A stretch of 64,000 bases of DNA, taken from NCBI RefSeq assembly GCF_017302985.1, contig NZ_JAFIMU010000002.1, forward strand, positions 186,001-250,000. The letters run 5' to 3'. Source of the DNA: Corallococcus macrosporus. GTDB lineage: Bacteria > Myxococcota > Myxococcia > Myxococcales > Myxococcaceae. Made by a program: the position numbers and the translations under genes. Under the pieces are notes generated by a model, which was not told where the DNA came from, made no database searches, and worked only from the letters and a program-made list of their open reading frames with translations. Position 1 is the first letter of the stretch; each line of letters begins with the position of its first letter. This document shows positions 17,045 to 25,293 of this stretch, piece after piece.

Positions 17045-17926
17045 TCAGATGACGCCTTCCCAACCCTGCCCCTGGCGGTGGAAGGCATCCCGGATGCCCT
17101 GAAAGGTGGACTCGGGAAGGGGGCCCTGCTCCAGGGTGCGAGCATTGGCGCGGAGGTTGTCCAGCCGCGTCGTGCCCACGATGCAGGTGGCGACGCCCGG
17201 CGCGAACGCGGTGAAGCGCAGCGCCAGCTCCGGCCAGTCCAGGCCGTCCGTCTGGAGGGCCATGCGCTGCATGCGGTCCCAGTACTCGCCCACGTCGTGC
17301 GCGTGGGGGCGGCCCGGGAAGCGCCAGGGCGCGTTGGCCAGGGGCCGCTTGGCGATGACGCCCACGCCGCGCTCGCGGGCCTTCGCCACGCCGTGGTCCA
17401 GCGCGCGCTGGTCGAAGAGGTTCACGGACGTCTGCACCACGGCGAACGCGCCCGTCTCCAGCGCGGCGTCCAGCCCGGCGTTGTCGCCGGAGTACGCGGC
17501 GGCGCGCACCTTGCCCGCCTGCACCGCGCGCGTCAGCGCTTCAATGAGCCCCGGGCGGTGCAGCACGTCCGGCGGGCACGAGTGGAAGTGCAGCACGTCA
17601 ATCACCTCCGTGCGCAGCCGCTGGAGGGCCAGGTCCACGCCGCGCGTGATGCACTCGGGCGTCCAGTCCTCCACGCCGGGCACGCCGTAGCCGCACTTGG
17701 TGGACAGCACGAACTCCCGGCGGCGCGCGCCGAGGAACCTGCCGATGCGCTCCTCGGACACGCCATAGCTGGGCGCGGTGTCGATGAGCGTGATGCCCGC
17801 GTCCAGCACGCCGTGGAGCAGGGCCTCCGCGCCGGCGTCGCTCAATGCCTCACTGCCCACGGGCCCCGCGCCGAAGCCGAGCGCGGACACCGTGAGGCCG
17901 CTGTTGCCCAGGGGACGTTGAATCAT
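17045..17926 (-). CDS. Aldo/keto reductase
   Basis: A 293-residue NADPH-dependent oxidoreductase with the (beta/alpha)8 aldo/keto reductase fold. The catalytic tetrad is visible: Asp and Tyr in LIDTAPSYG (about 46-54), Lys in LSTKCGYG (about 75) and His in DVLHFHSC (about 118). Cofactor-site elements are near VVQTSVNLFDQ, VIAKRPLANAPW and CIVGTTRLDNLRAN. It resembles L-galactose/pyridoxal-dehydrogenase-like members rather than the large xylose reductase group. The start is ATG 17926, overlapping the stop of the upstream carboxypeptidase gene (ATGA), so the two form one operon. Confidence 0.92.
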   Translation of the reverse strand: MIQRPLGNSGLTVSALGFGAGPVGSEALSDAGAEALLHGVLDAGITLIDTAPSYGVSEERIGRFLGARRREFVLSTKCGYGVPGVEDWTPECITRGVDLALQRLRTEVIDVLHFHSCPPDVLHRPGLIEALTRAVQAGKVRAAAYSGDNAGLDAALETGAFAVVQTSVNLFDQRALDHGVAKARERGVGVIAKRPLANAPWRFPGRPHAHDVGEYWDRMQRMALQTDGLDWPELALRFTAFAPGVATCIVGTTRLDNLRANARTLEQGPLPESTFQGIRDAFHRQGQGWEGVI

Positions 17927-18768
17927 CGGGTGGGGCCCTCGCCCCGCGCGGCCAGGTCGATGAAGCCGCGGATCCAGATGAGGTTCACCGCGTCGCACGC
18001 GTCCTGCGTCGTGGGCGTGGTGGTCTCCAGCGCGGCGGCATAGGGCACGCCCTGGCGCATGTACCAGTCGGTGACGCTGCCGTCGTGGAAGTAGATGAGG
18101 CCGTTCTCGTCGGCGTAGGCGTTGTCATCCACCTTGCGGCTCTTCACGACCGTGGCGTGCGCGGCGGCGGCCTCCATCAGCGGGCGGTAGGCGGCCTTGT
18201 CTCCAAACGTGTACGCGTACGTGGCGACGCCGCCCAGGTAGTTGTCCTGGTGGATGTCGAGCGCCGCGTCCGGAGCGGGGAAGCGGGCCAGGTCGCTTCT
18301 CACCGCGCGCGTCTCCTTGGGGCCGCCGTCGTACAGGGCCCAGCGGAGGATGGGCGGGTCGCCCACCAGCTCGCCGCGCCACTCGCCGGGGGCGATCTCG
18401 TAGCGCATGAAGTCGTTGTTGGGCTTCTCGCCGCTGCGGTTGTAGCGCGTGCCGTCCTCGAAGCCGGAGGGGTTGATGCACGGGTAGACGCGCAGCCCCA
18501 CGCCCTTCGACTTCGCGTACGCGACGATGTCCGGCAGATGCTTCGCGAGCGTCAGCGGACCGGCGGGTTCCTCCCCATGGAAGCCGGACGTGATGACGAG
18601 CCAGCGGTCGCCAGGGACGATGAGGCGGAAGAGGGGATAGTCGCGCCCCCCTTCGTTCACCTGGCCGTATTCAGAGAGTTCACCCAGCGAAGCGTGGGCA
18701 CGGATGCGTCGAGCGTAGTCGGTGTAATCCACCGTCCGACCATAACCGCGCGCGTCATCCCTGCCCAC
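17923..18768 (-). CDS. M14-type zinc carboxypeptidase/deacylase
   Basis: A zinc peptidase-like protein of about 281 residues in the carboxypeptidase A / succinylglutamate desuccinylase clan. The zinc ligands begin with HGEEPAG (HxxE) near residue 64; RVYPCINPSGFEDGTRYNRSGEKPNNDF (split here by residue order, near 94-121) is the typical substrate-binding stretch, and DIHQDNY (about 168) supplies the third metal ligand His. No signal peptide, so it acts in the cytoplasm. The N-terminus is uncertain: GTG 18768 is the longest, and GTG 18732 (VDYTDYARR) fits the conserved part better. It is co-transcribed with the aldo/keto reductase. Confidence 0.82.
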   Translation of the reverse strand: MGRDDARGYGRTVDYTDYARRIRAHASLGELSEYGQVNEGGRDYPLFRLIVPGDRWLVITSGFHGEEPAGPLTLAKHLPDIVAYAKSKGVGLRVYPCINPSGFEDGTRYNRSGEKPNNDFMRYEIAPGEWRGELVGDPPILRWALYDGGPKETRAVRSDLARFPAPDAALDIHQDNYLGGVATYAYTFGDKAAYRPLMEAAAAHATVVKSRKVDDNAYADENGLIYFHDGSVTDWYMRQGVPYAAALETTTPTTQDACDAVNLIWIRGFIDLAARGEGPTR

Positions 18769-18797
18769 GAAGGTTCAGGGTGAGACACGGAATGTGT

Positions 18798-19244
18798 CTA
18801 CTTCGCGCCGGTGCGCTCGCGGATCTCGCTGGCCAGTTCCTGCCGCTGGGCCGGGGTGAGGGTGCGGTGGACCTCCAGCACGGCATCCACCGCCTTGTGG
18901 GCGAAGGCGCGGGCGGCGTCGATGCGCGCGTCCACCAGGGCGTGGAGCTTCGTGGCGTCGGGCGTGGCGGACTCCAACTGGGTGACGGCCTCGGCGCGGG
19001 CGGCCTGCTGGCCTTCCATGAGCGCCTGGCCTTCGTTGAGGAGGCGGTCCTTCACGGCGTGGATGGAGGTGCGCTGGGCCTCGGTGGCGTCCAGGTCATC
19101 CAGCGTGTCGTTGACCTTCCAGGTGACCATCTGGTGGATGCGCTCCGGGTCGGGCGTGCCGCGGTGATGGCGGCCCCAGCCGAAGCCGGTGAGCAGGGTG
19201 ACGGCGACGACGGCGGTACCAGCGATGGCGAGCGTCTTCTTCAT
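18798..19244 (-). CDS. Spy/CpxP-like periplasmic protein
   Basis: A 148-residue secreted protein. The signal peptide is MKKTLAIAGTAVVAVTLLTG; the mature part is all-helical and rich in Glu, Gln, Ala and Arg (LDATEAQRTSIHAVKDRLL, LTPAQRQELASEIRER). That last segment matches the LTxxQRxxL motif of the Spy/CpxP and zinc-resistance periplasmic chaperone group. It likely acts as a stress chaperone or metal-linked protein in the periplasm (family inference). The ATG at 19244 is the only start giving a proper signal peptide. Confidence 0.78.
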   Translation of the reverse strand: MKKTLAIAGTAVVAVTLLTGFGWGRHHRGTPDPERIHQMVTWKVNDTLDDLDATEAQRTSIHAVKDRLLNEGQALMEGQQAARAEAVTQLESATPDATKLHALVDARIDAARAFAHKAVDAVLEVHRTLTPAQRQELASEIRERTGAK

Positions 19245-19395
19245 GGCGTGTGGCTCCAGAGGCGTGGGGTGTCTTTCCCGCTGCGTGACTGGACCCAAGA
19301 TGCAAGGCGCCGGTTGCGGTGGTTTGAGCTGGGGGTGAAGAAGTGTGAAGGGCGGGCTTCAACGGCGACAGGGGGGCGAACTAACGTCGCGCGCC

Positions 19396-20298
19396 ATGGA
19401 ATCCCAGTCTGAGTCTGTCGTTTCCACACCCGTGCGGCGCCCGCGCGTGTGGACGGTGTTTGTCGCGTTCGCGGTGATGTTCGGGCTGCTCGTCACGGGG
19501 AGCGTCCTCGTGAACCACGTCGCCACGGGCATCGAGGCGGCGAAAGCCGGCGTGGACCCGAGCGACAGCGGATTGACGGAGCGGGTCGAGTCCCTGCCAT
19601 GGCCGACCGTGGCGGTGGTGATGATGGTCGGCGTGGTGGCGCTGAGCCTCGCGCTCCTGGGTGGCAGGCTGTCCCCGCAGCCCCTGCGCGACCGGCTGCG
19701 CCTGCGGGCCGGCGTGCCGCTGCCGGCCTGGGCCTGGGTCACGGCGGCGGTGGGCTGCTTCGCGGTGGGACAGGTCCTGGAGAGCCTGGCGGTGCTCACG
19801 GGAGCGTGGAGCTGGACGGGGTCGTTGAAGGGATTCCAGGCCGCGAGCCAGGGGCCGCTCGGGACCTTCGCGCTGCTGTTGTTCTTCGGCTCGCCGGTGG
19901 CGGGCACGGCGGAGGAGCTCTTCTTCCGGGGCTACGTGCAGACGCGGCTGGTGGAGCGCTGGGGTCCCAGGGCGGGCGTCGTGGTGGCCGCAACGCTCTT
20001 CGGCCTGCTGCACCTGGATCCGGTCCACGGGCCCATCACCCTGATGGTGGCCTTGTTCCTGGGCTGGCTCGCGGTGCACACGGGAAGCGTGCGGCTGCCC
20101 ATCTTCGTCCACATCGTCAACAACGGAGCGTCCTTCCTCCTCGGCCGCTACGCGCCGCCATCGTCCGAGTACCCGACGTCCGTGCACACGGCGCTGCTCT
20201 GCGTGAGCACGCTGGTGGTGGTGGGTGCCGTGACGTTGCTGCGGCGAATCCCTGGGGCCCCGAAGACAGAAGCACCCGCGATGCTCGTGGGCGCGTGA
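19396..20298 (+). CDS. CPBP-family intramembrane glutamic protease, copy 1
   Basis: A 300-residue polytopic membrane protein of the CPBP/Abi (CaaX protease and bacteriocin-processing) family. The motifs sit in the membrane core: EELFFRGYVQTR (motif 1, EExxxR) at about 176, FGLLHLD (motif 2, FxxxH) at about 205, and HIVNN (motif 3, HxxxN/D) at about 240. The first 20 residues are cytoplasmic and share PRVWTV with a second copy at 25.3 kb. Roles of the family include prenyl-protein processing and bacteriocin self-immunity; none is specified by context here. Confidence 0.9.
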   Translation: MESQSESVVSTPVRRPRVWTVFVAFAVMFGLLVTGSVLVNHVATGIEAAKAGVDPSDSGLTERVESLPWPTVAVVMMVGVVALSLALLGGRLSPQPLRDRLRLRAGVPLPAWAWVTAAVGCFAVGQVLESLAVLTGAWSWTGSLKGFQAASQGPLGTFALLLFFGSPVAGTAEELFFRGYVQTRLVERWGPRAGVVVAATLFGLLHLDPVHGPITLMVALFLGWLAVHTGSVRLPIFVHIVNNGASFLLGRYAPPSSEYPTSVHTALLCVSTLVVVGAVTLLRRIPGAPKTEAPAMLVGA

Positions 20299-20302
20299 GC
20301 TT

Positions 20303-21481
20303 TCAGCGGCCGTCCCAGAACGCCATGTCGCCGTACTCCCAATCCCAGGGGACGCCGGCCTCGCCCAGCACGAAGCGGACGAGGTGGGGATAGGCGGGTT
20401 CAGCGCGGACGTCGTTGCTCAGGATGAGCACGCAGCGGCGTCCGCGCGGCAGGCATACGAGGGTGTTGGCGGTGCTGTCGTTGTGGCCGTTCTTGAAGAA
20501 CCCGCGACCCTGGGGACCATCGAACACCACCACGCCCAGGCCCGCGGCCAGGTCCTTGCGCCGAGCCTCCGGAGGCAGTTCATCCTGAAGAGTAGGGAAC
20601 TGGCTCCGCGTGGTGATGGGCAGTTGCGGCGAGGTCATCCGGGCGAAGCTGTCCGGTGACAGCCCCTCGCCACGCACCAGCGCCGCGGCGAAGCGAGACA
20701 GGTCATCGAGGGTCGTATCCATGGAACCCGCCGCGCGAACCCGGCTGCGTTCGTCGTGCGGCTCCACGCCGCCGTCCAGCTTCCAGCCGTCGGCCAGGTT
20801 GTTCGCGAAGTCCGGCCGCCACGTCATGCTGGTGGTGCGCATGCCGAAGCGGTCGAACACGCGCCGTTGCAGCTCCGAGCCCACGTCCAGCCCGAGCCCG
20901 CGCTCGAGCACGAACTGCATCAGGATGATGCCGTCACCAGAGTACGCGAAGCGGCTGCCGGGAGCGAAGTGGATGCGCAGCCGCTCGTCAGGTTCGAGGA
21001 ACCCGAAGTTGGCGAATCCCGCGCTGTGGGTGAGCAGGACGCGAGGCGTGATGTCCCGCCAGCGTTCGTCACCGGTCAGGTGCGACCAGGTCGAGTAACG
21101 GTCCTCGTCCGGATACGCCGGCAGCGGCTTCTCCAGGTACTTGGAGATGGAGGTGTCCAGGTCGATGCGCTTCTCATCCGAGAGCTGCATCACGAGGTAA
21201 GCGAAGACCGTCTTGGTGATGGAAGCGCCATACATCACCGTGTCCGTGCGCAGCGGTTCGCCCTGAGCATTGCGAGCGCCATAGGCCCGGGTCGCCACCA
21301 CGCGTCCGTCGTCAATGACAGCAATGGCCAGCCCCTTCGTGCCAGTCGCGGCCATCGCGCGAGCCGCTTCCGCATCCAGCGCGGCGATGTCCGGAACGGG
21401 CGGCACCTCGCGGCGAGCGGACGTCGTGGCACAGCCGCAGACGAGCATCAGACCCAGGCTCCAGGCACGCAGCCGCTTCAT
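20303..21481 (-). CDS. Class C beta-lactamase-type serine hydrolase, lipoprotein
   Basis: A 392-residue lipoprotein (signal MKRLRAWSLGLMLVCGC). The hydrolase has the SxxK nucleophile in GASITKTVFAY (about 88), YSG (the Tyr-containing triad, near 181) and a KNGHND segment (about 334) standing in for the KTG-like third motif. Family members include D-aminopeptidases, esterases and penicillin-binding-protein relatives; a true beta-lactamase is less likely. GGGAG lies eight bases upstream of ATG 21481, which supports this start over the upstream ATG at 21496. It converges on the CPBP gene with four bases between the stops. Confidence 0.9.
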   Translation of the reverse strand: MKRLRAWSLGLMLVCGCATTSARREVPPVPDIAALDAEAARAMAATGTKGLAIAVIDDGRVVATRAYGARNAQGEPLRTDTVMYGASITKTVFAYLVMQLSDEKRIDLDTSISKYLEKPLPAYPDEDRYSTWSHLTGDERWRDITPRVLLTHSAGFANFGFLEPDERLRIHFAPGSRFAYSGDGIILMQFVLERGLGLDVGSELQRRVFDRFGMRTTSMTWRPDFANNLADGWKLDGGVEPHDERSRVRAAGSMDTTLDDLSRFAAALVRGEGLSPDSFARMTSPQLPITTRSQFPTLQDELPPEARRKDLAAGLGVVVFDGPQGRGFFKNGHNDSTANTLVCLPRGRRCVLILSNDVRAEPAYPHLVRFVLGEAGVPWDWEYGDMAFWDGR

Positions 21482-21518
21482 GCAATGGGCTCCCATCCGC
21501 GAAACATGAAGCAGACCC

Positions 21519-21877
21519 TATCGTCCGTACAACGCGCGCGCCTACGGCGCGATTGCTCCGCAGCGGTGGATTCGCGGCGTGGCCCGCATGGGCGATACCC
21601 TCGTCCGCTTTGGAATTTCCAAGGAGAAGACGTGCATGCCGCACGTCAACACGGAGCGCGAGGCCCGCTATGGCACATCGGACCCGACGTACCTGATGTA
21701 CGCGCTGGGCAAGAAGATGCTGATAGACCTGTGCGAGGAGACGAAGGTGAAATGAGCCGGGGCTTCACCTTCCAGCGCTTCCTCGACGCCGTCGCTTCCC
21801 ACAGCTACCGGCCGTGCCACGGCACCTTCGAGCCCGCGGCCCTGCGTCGAGCCGTAGCTGTCAGTGCTGCGCCTTGA
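21519..21877 (+). pseudogene. C-terminal relic of a DUF885 peptidase-like gene
   Basis: The + strand between the serine-hydrolase start and the next leftward gene keeps a coding-like reading frame without a gene start: AYGAIAPQRWIRGVARMGDT, FGISKEKTCMPHVNTEREAR, YGTSDPTYLMYALGKKML. This matches the C-terminal part of DUF885 proteins (…R.GTSDPTYL.Y.LGKL.IL.L…). At 21753-21755 this frame hits TGA while a shifted frame continues with SRGFTFQRFLDAVASHS, the equivalent of the family's AFSLKxFHDxxLxxG ending. The gene is therefore cut at its 5' side and frameshifted near 21750. About 90% of a normal DUF885 protein is missing. The tail overlaps the end of the next leftward gene. Confidence 0.6.
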
Positions 21878-23087
21878 ACCAGCGCACCCATGCGTCCGCG
21901 ACTTCCTTGGACGGGTTGTTGATGGAGTGGGGGTCCAGGACGAGGGAGAAGGCATAAGCGTCGCGGGCCAGCAGGTCGCGTTTCACCGCGTAGTCGCCTT
22001 GTGCGTCGCGCTGGGGCGTGCCTTGGGCGTCGCGCTGGATGTAGCGGCTGTGGGTGGCGAACTCGTCCATGCGGCGCTGGTACTGGCCGGTGCCGTAATA
22101 GTCGGTGAGCGCCTGGGTGATGCTCAGGGCTGGTTTCTGCCGCAGGCGGTTGGCGAGGTTGAGCCCATCAATGTCGCCGTACCAGTCTTCATTGCCCTCG
22201 CGGCTGATGGCGAGGTCCGCGCGGTGAGCTGCGTTGTTCCCCTTGGCGGTGTTGCGCACCGCCGAGGCCACGTCCCCTGTCAGCGTCACGGTATCGAGAG
22301 TGAAGGGGTTCGGGATGGCGACTGGCGGAACCGTCGGGACCAAATAGGACTTGGGGACGCGGGCCGAATTCACCTGCCAGTCGAGCGCGGCGGTCACATG
22401 GCCCATGTCGACCTCACTGCCGTCCGGGGAACGCATTCGACCGCCGTAGCCGCCCACCGCCTGGCCGCCGCTGTAATCCGGGGCATGCGGCAGGCCCGCC
22501 GCGAGGACCTTCCCCTCGGAGGCAGGCAGTGAACCGCGACCCACATTCCACGTCACGCTGTTGTAATAGGTCTGACGGGCGATGGTGGCCGCGCCGCTCT
22601 TGCCCAGCTCCAGCTCCAGCTTGGGCATACGCTCGTTGAAGACGGTGAATCGCGCGCGCTCCACGGCGTCTTGCGGTTGGCCTCGCTCCACGTTTTCCAG
22701 CGCGGCGATGTTCTGCTTCAGCCGGACGATCTCCGCCTCCGTCGCCTCAGCCTTGCCGGTGAAGGCATCACGGCCCTTCTGAATGATGCTGCGGTTGTCC
22801 AGCCCCAGTTGCAGCCGCCCCGCCGTCTGGCGCAGGTCGGACAGCCGTCGCTGAGTGCCCAGCGCCTGTGCGTATGCGGCGTCGCTCACCTTTCTGACGC
22901 CCTGGGCTGCATGGGGGCCGCGGCTGCGGTCCGGTCCAAAGCCATCCTTCACCTGTTGCTGCGGCTGCGGTGTAGGAAGGAGGGACGTGGCTAACCCCTT
23001 CTTGGTCTCGCGGAGTGGGGCCGCCAACATTGCGGATGTCCGGGCTCCTGCGGGAGGCGTGGACGCGCGATAGCTTTTGACGGTCAC
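21861..23087 (-). CDS. Hypothetical protein, 408 residues
   Basis: It reads leftward from a GTG at 23087 preceded by an AAAGG ribosome-binding site (VTVKSYRASTPPAG). There is no signal peptide or membrane segment. The middle (residues about 85-150) is coiled-coil-like (TEAEIVRLKQNIAALENVERG). The C-terminal 200 residues are compact and hold SPDGSEVDMGHVTAALDWQVN, REGNEDWYGDIDGLNLANRL and a DPHSINNPSKEVADAWVRWF ending. The Asp/Glu/His-rich core could be a catalytic domain, possibly a secreted hydrolase or effector, but I recognise no family. A longer N-terminus is open upstream, yet its composition is not protein-like. It diverges from the membrane/kinase operon with a 125-bp gap. Confidence 0.6.
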   Translation of the reverse strand: MTVKSYRASTPPAGARTSAMLAAPLRETKKGLATSLLPTPQPQQQVKDGFGPDRSRGPHAAQGVRKVSDAAYAQALGTQRRLSDLRQTAGRLQLGLDNRSIIQKGRDAFTGKAEATEAEIVRLKQNIAALENVERGQPQDAVERARFTVFNERMPKLELELGKSGAATIARQTYYNSVTWNVGRGSLPASEGKVLAAGLPHAPDYSGGQAVGGYGGRMRSPDGSEVDMGHVTAALDWQVNSARVPKSYLVPTVPPVAIPNPFTLDTVTLTGDVASAVRNTAKGNNAAHRADLAISREGNEDWYGDIDGLNLANRLRQKPALSITQALTDYYGTGQYQRRMDEFATHSRYIQRDAQGTPQRDAQGDYAVKRDLLARDAYAFSLVLDPHSINNPSKEVADAWVRWFKAQH

Positions 23088-23211
23088 GGGCAGCCTTTCG
23101 CGAAGCCTTGAGGGCGCCCACAGTATCGACGGTCGTCGCTTGCGATTGCTATGTGGGTTCCTGTCGTTCCCCTGGCCGAGGGATGGAAATTCGACTAGCA
23201 CCCAGACAGTC

Positions 23212-23736
23212 ATGTCTGAGAACCCTGCCATTCGCACGGATGCCGCCAACCTGCTTGCCTCGCTCATGCCCGGGGGGCTGTTCGGTGTGGCACTTGTGTT
23301 TCTTGCCGGGCAGCCTGGCTTTGGCTGGCTCATCAACCCTTCCCGGTACCCCTGGGAACTGTGGGTGATAGCGCTGGCGGGCACGGTGGCGACGACGGCG
23401 GGCGTGTTGGACTGGCGCTATCACCGCACGGCAGGCATCCGCGTAGGGCCTAACGAGCACCGCGCCGAACTACTCGCCCTGGCGGGAGGGGGGCTGCCCC
23501 TGTTCCTCCTGATGTGCGCCGCCTCGGTGGCTCGGCAATCACGGGCGTTTCTATTGCCCGTCCTCGTCGTGCTGCTGTGGACGGTGGTTCTCATCTGCTA
23601 CGACGAGTTCGTCTTCCACCGGCGGCGGTGTGACGGGCACGAGGCGCTGCTACACCGCACGCTGCTGGCGGGGCATTGCGCGGCCTTCCTGGCCTGGGCG
23701 CACTTCTGCTTTGTCCGCGAGGTCTTCCATGGTTGA
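23212..23736 (+). CDS. Polytopic membrane protein, first gene of a kinase operon
   Basis: A 174-residue protein with about four to five membrane segments (e.g. LMPGGLFGVALVFLAG, WELWVIALAGTVATTAG, AFLLPVLVVLLWTVVLICY). A conserved-looking polar stretch follows: YDEFVFHRRRCDGHEALLH, then AFLAWAHFCF. The His/Glu cluster at the C-terminal membrane face may be functional. The stop overlaps the next start by eight bases (ATGGTTGA), so the genes are translationally coupled. I do not recognise the family; the company of an LPS-kinase-like protein hints at envelope modification. Confidence 0.72.
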   Translation: MSENPAIRTDAANLLASLMPGGLFGVALVFLAGQPGFGWLINPSRYPWELWVIALAGTVATTAGVLDWRYHRTAGIRVGPNEHRAELLALAGGGLPLFLLMCAASVARQSRAFLLPVLVVLLWTVVLICYDEFVFHRRRCDGHEALLHRTLLAGHCAAFLAWAHFCFVREVFHG

Positions 23737-24304
23737 GGCCCTCGCCGCTGTCCTGCCCGACTCGCTGCGGCGGGGCGCGAGGCTGCTGGAGCGCGCAGCG
23801 CGGCTGTATGACGCTCCCAACTCGCCCCTGCCCCGGCGGGCCAGGGGGGCCTGGCGGGGAGGCTTCCAGGGGGGCGCGGCGTGGATGGCCGGGGCGATGG
23901 CGCTTGTGCGGGGCCAGGCTGTGCGCGCACCGCCCCAGGGTGCCTGGACATGGGGATTGGCGAAGTATTCCGCCTCGTTCCTTGCCGCGCTTGGCACCTG
24001 GGCCCTGGCGGTGGGCATGGGGGGACCGCACGCGCTGGGACTGGTGCTCGCCCTGCCCGCCTTCTATGCCGTGGAGGTACAGGGACTGTTCCTCTTTCCG
24101 GTAGCCATCGACGGCGCTCCGCATCCCTGGCGAACCGCGCGCGCGATGCTGCGGGACGTGGGCGGCACGCCAGGCGCGATGGGCACGGTGGGGGTGCTGG
24201 CATCGGTGATGCTGCTGGGCGGGCTGGCTGGACGCGGGCAGGTGCGATGCTGGTGCTTGGGCTGCCTCGCGGTGGTGCTCTGGTACGAGGACCTGCGGAC
24301 ATGA
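23729..24304 (+). CDS. Membrane protein, second gene of a kinase operon
   Basis: A 191-residue protein. A basic amphipathic N-terminus (MVEALAAVLPDSLRRGARLLERAARLY is the first helix) is followed by a short cytoplasmic stretch and about three hydrophobic segments (FLAALGTWALAVGMG, ALGLVLALPAFYAVEVQGLF, GVLASVMLLGGLAG). Its start overlaps the preceding gene and its stop overlaps the following start by ATGA, so the three are made as a set. No family is recognised; no catalytic motif is visible. Confidence 0.7.
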   Translation: MVEALAAVLPDSLRRGARLLERAARLYDAPNSPLPRRARGAWRGGFQGGAAWMAGAMALVRGQAVRAPPQGAWTWGLAKYSASFLAALGTWALAVGMGGPHALGLVLALPAFYAVEVQGLFLFPVAIDGAPHPWRTARAMLRDVGGTPGAMGTVGVLASVMLLGGLAGRGQVRCWCLGCLAVVLWYEDLRT

Positions 24305-25083
24305 GTTTCGCCGGGCTCTTCGCGCTCGCGGTGGACGCCGTGAGCGTCCACGCGGTGGGGCAGGAACAGGGCTTGTGGGTGAAGCGTCGCCGCGCCGGGA
24401 TGGGGGCGGTGATTGCCATTGGCAATGTCTTTCTATACCAGTCACGCAGCCGCATCCGCATGTTCTCCTCATGTGCTCGTTGGCAGGAGCGGGAGCTGGC
24501 ATCCTTCAAGCTCCTGCATCCGGGCCGGTTCGCCGAGCCCCGCGGAAAGGGGGCGGTCGCGCTGGAGGCGCTTCCTGGGGAAGGACTGGACCAACTCGCG
24601 ACGCGGGGGGAGTTCACCCCCGAAGTGGCCGAGGCCGCCGCCCGGGAACTGCGCCGGGCTCATGCGCTGGTCTATCCCGGCACCGCAGAGCCGTGGTCGC
24701 ACGGGGACGCGCACCTGAAGAACTTCCTCTACGAAGCGGCCGGCGCGCGCGCGTGGCTCATCGACTTCGAGACGCGGCACGAGGCGCATCTGGCCCCCGA
24801 GGCGCGCCATGCGGACGACCTGCTCGTCTTCTTGTTGGACTTGGCGGGACGCGTCCCCAGGGCCGAGGAACTCTCGCGGGCGTTTCTTCGCGCCTATGCC
24901 CGCGAAAACGTGCTTCGCGCCCTGCTCGCCCGGCTGCGGCCCCCCCGGGGATTGGAACGGGCGCTGTGGCGGAGCCGCTCCGGGCATCTGCCCCAGGCGC
25001 GGCTCCTGGGCTGGCTGGAGCACCTCCGTGAGGATGTGATCCGCCTGACTCAGTCTCCGGAGCCGCCTGTCGACGCGGGATGA
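24301..25083 (+). CDS. WaaP/Kdo-kinase-like phosphotransferase
   Basis: A 260-residue protein-kinase-like fold. The catalytic loop is HGDAHLKNFLY (HxDxxxxN, about residue 138) and the metal-binding loop is LIDFETRH (DFE in place of DFG, about 157), as in lipopolysaccharide and Kdo kinases and aminoglycoside phosphotransferases. The small N-lobe has a Lys in VKRRRAG (about 28) and an acidic helix WQERELASFKLL (about 61), fitting the Lys-Glu pair. Its start overlaps the preceding membrane-protein gene by ATGA. A role in phosphorylating an envelope lipid or glycan is inferred from the fold and the two membrane partners. No transmembrane segment of its own. Confidence 0.82.
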   Translation: MSFAGLFALAVDAVSVHAVGQEQGLWVKRRRAGMGAVIAIGNVFLYQSRSRIRMFSSCARWQERELASFKLLHPGRFAEPRGKGAVALEALPGEGLDQLATRGEFTPEVAEAAARELRRAHALVYPGTAEPWSHGDAHLKNFLYEAAGARAWLIDFETRHEAHLAPEARHADDLLVFLLDLAGRVPRAEELSRAFLRAYARENVLRALLARLRPPRGLERALWRSRSGHLPQARLLGWLEHLREDVIRLTQSPEPPVDAG

Positions 25084-25293
25084 AGCCCTTCGCTGACAGC
25101 CGCTGCTTCGCCGCGAGCACCAACTCCAGGATGGACGCGACGAGCGCCTTGCGTCGGTCCATGTCCAGGGGCGCGGGGAGCAGCGTCTTGAGCACAGTCG
25201 CGAAGCCCAGCGCCCTCGCGAGGACGGCTGCCGTTCCGCCTGCCTCCGGTCGGCCTGCCACGGGCTTAAGGTGGGGCGCTACCATCGACCGCC

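Noticed and set aside
24758-25285. A leftward frame whose first part fills the gap before CPBP copy 2 and could be a truncated regulator (helical segment DRRKALVASILELVLAAK).
   Set aside because: Most of it lies opposite the kinase gene with shadow composition; the helical stretch alone is too short to name. It might be a relic, but there is no supporting motif.
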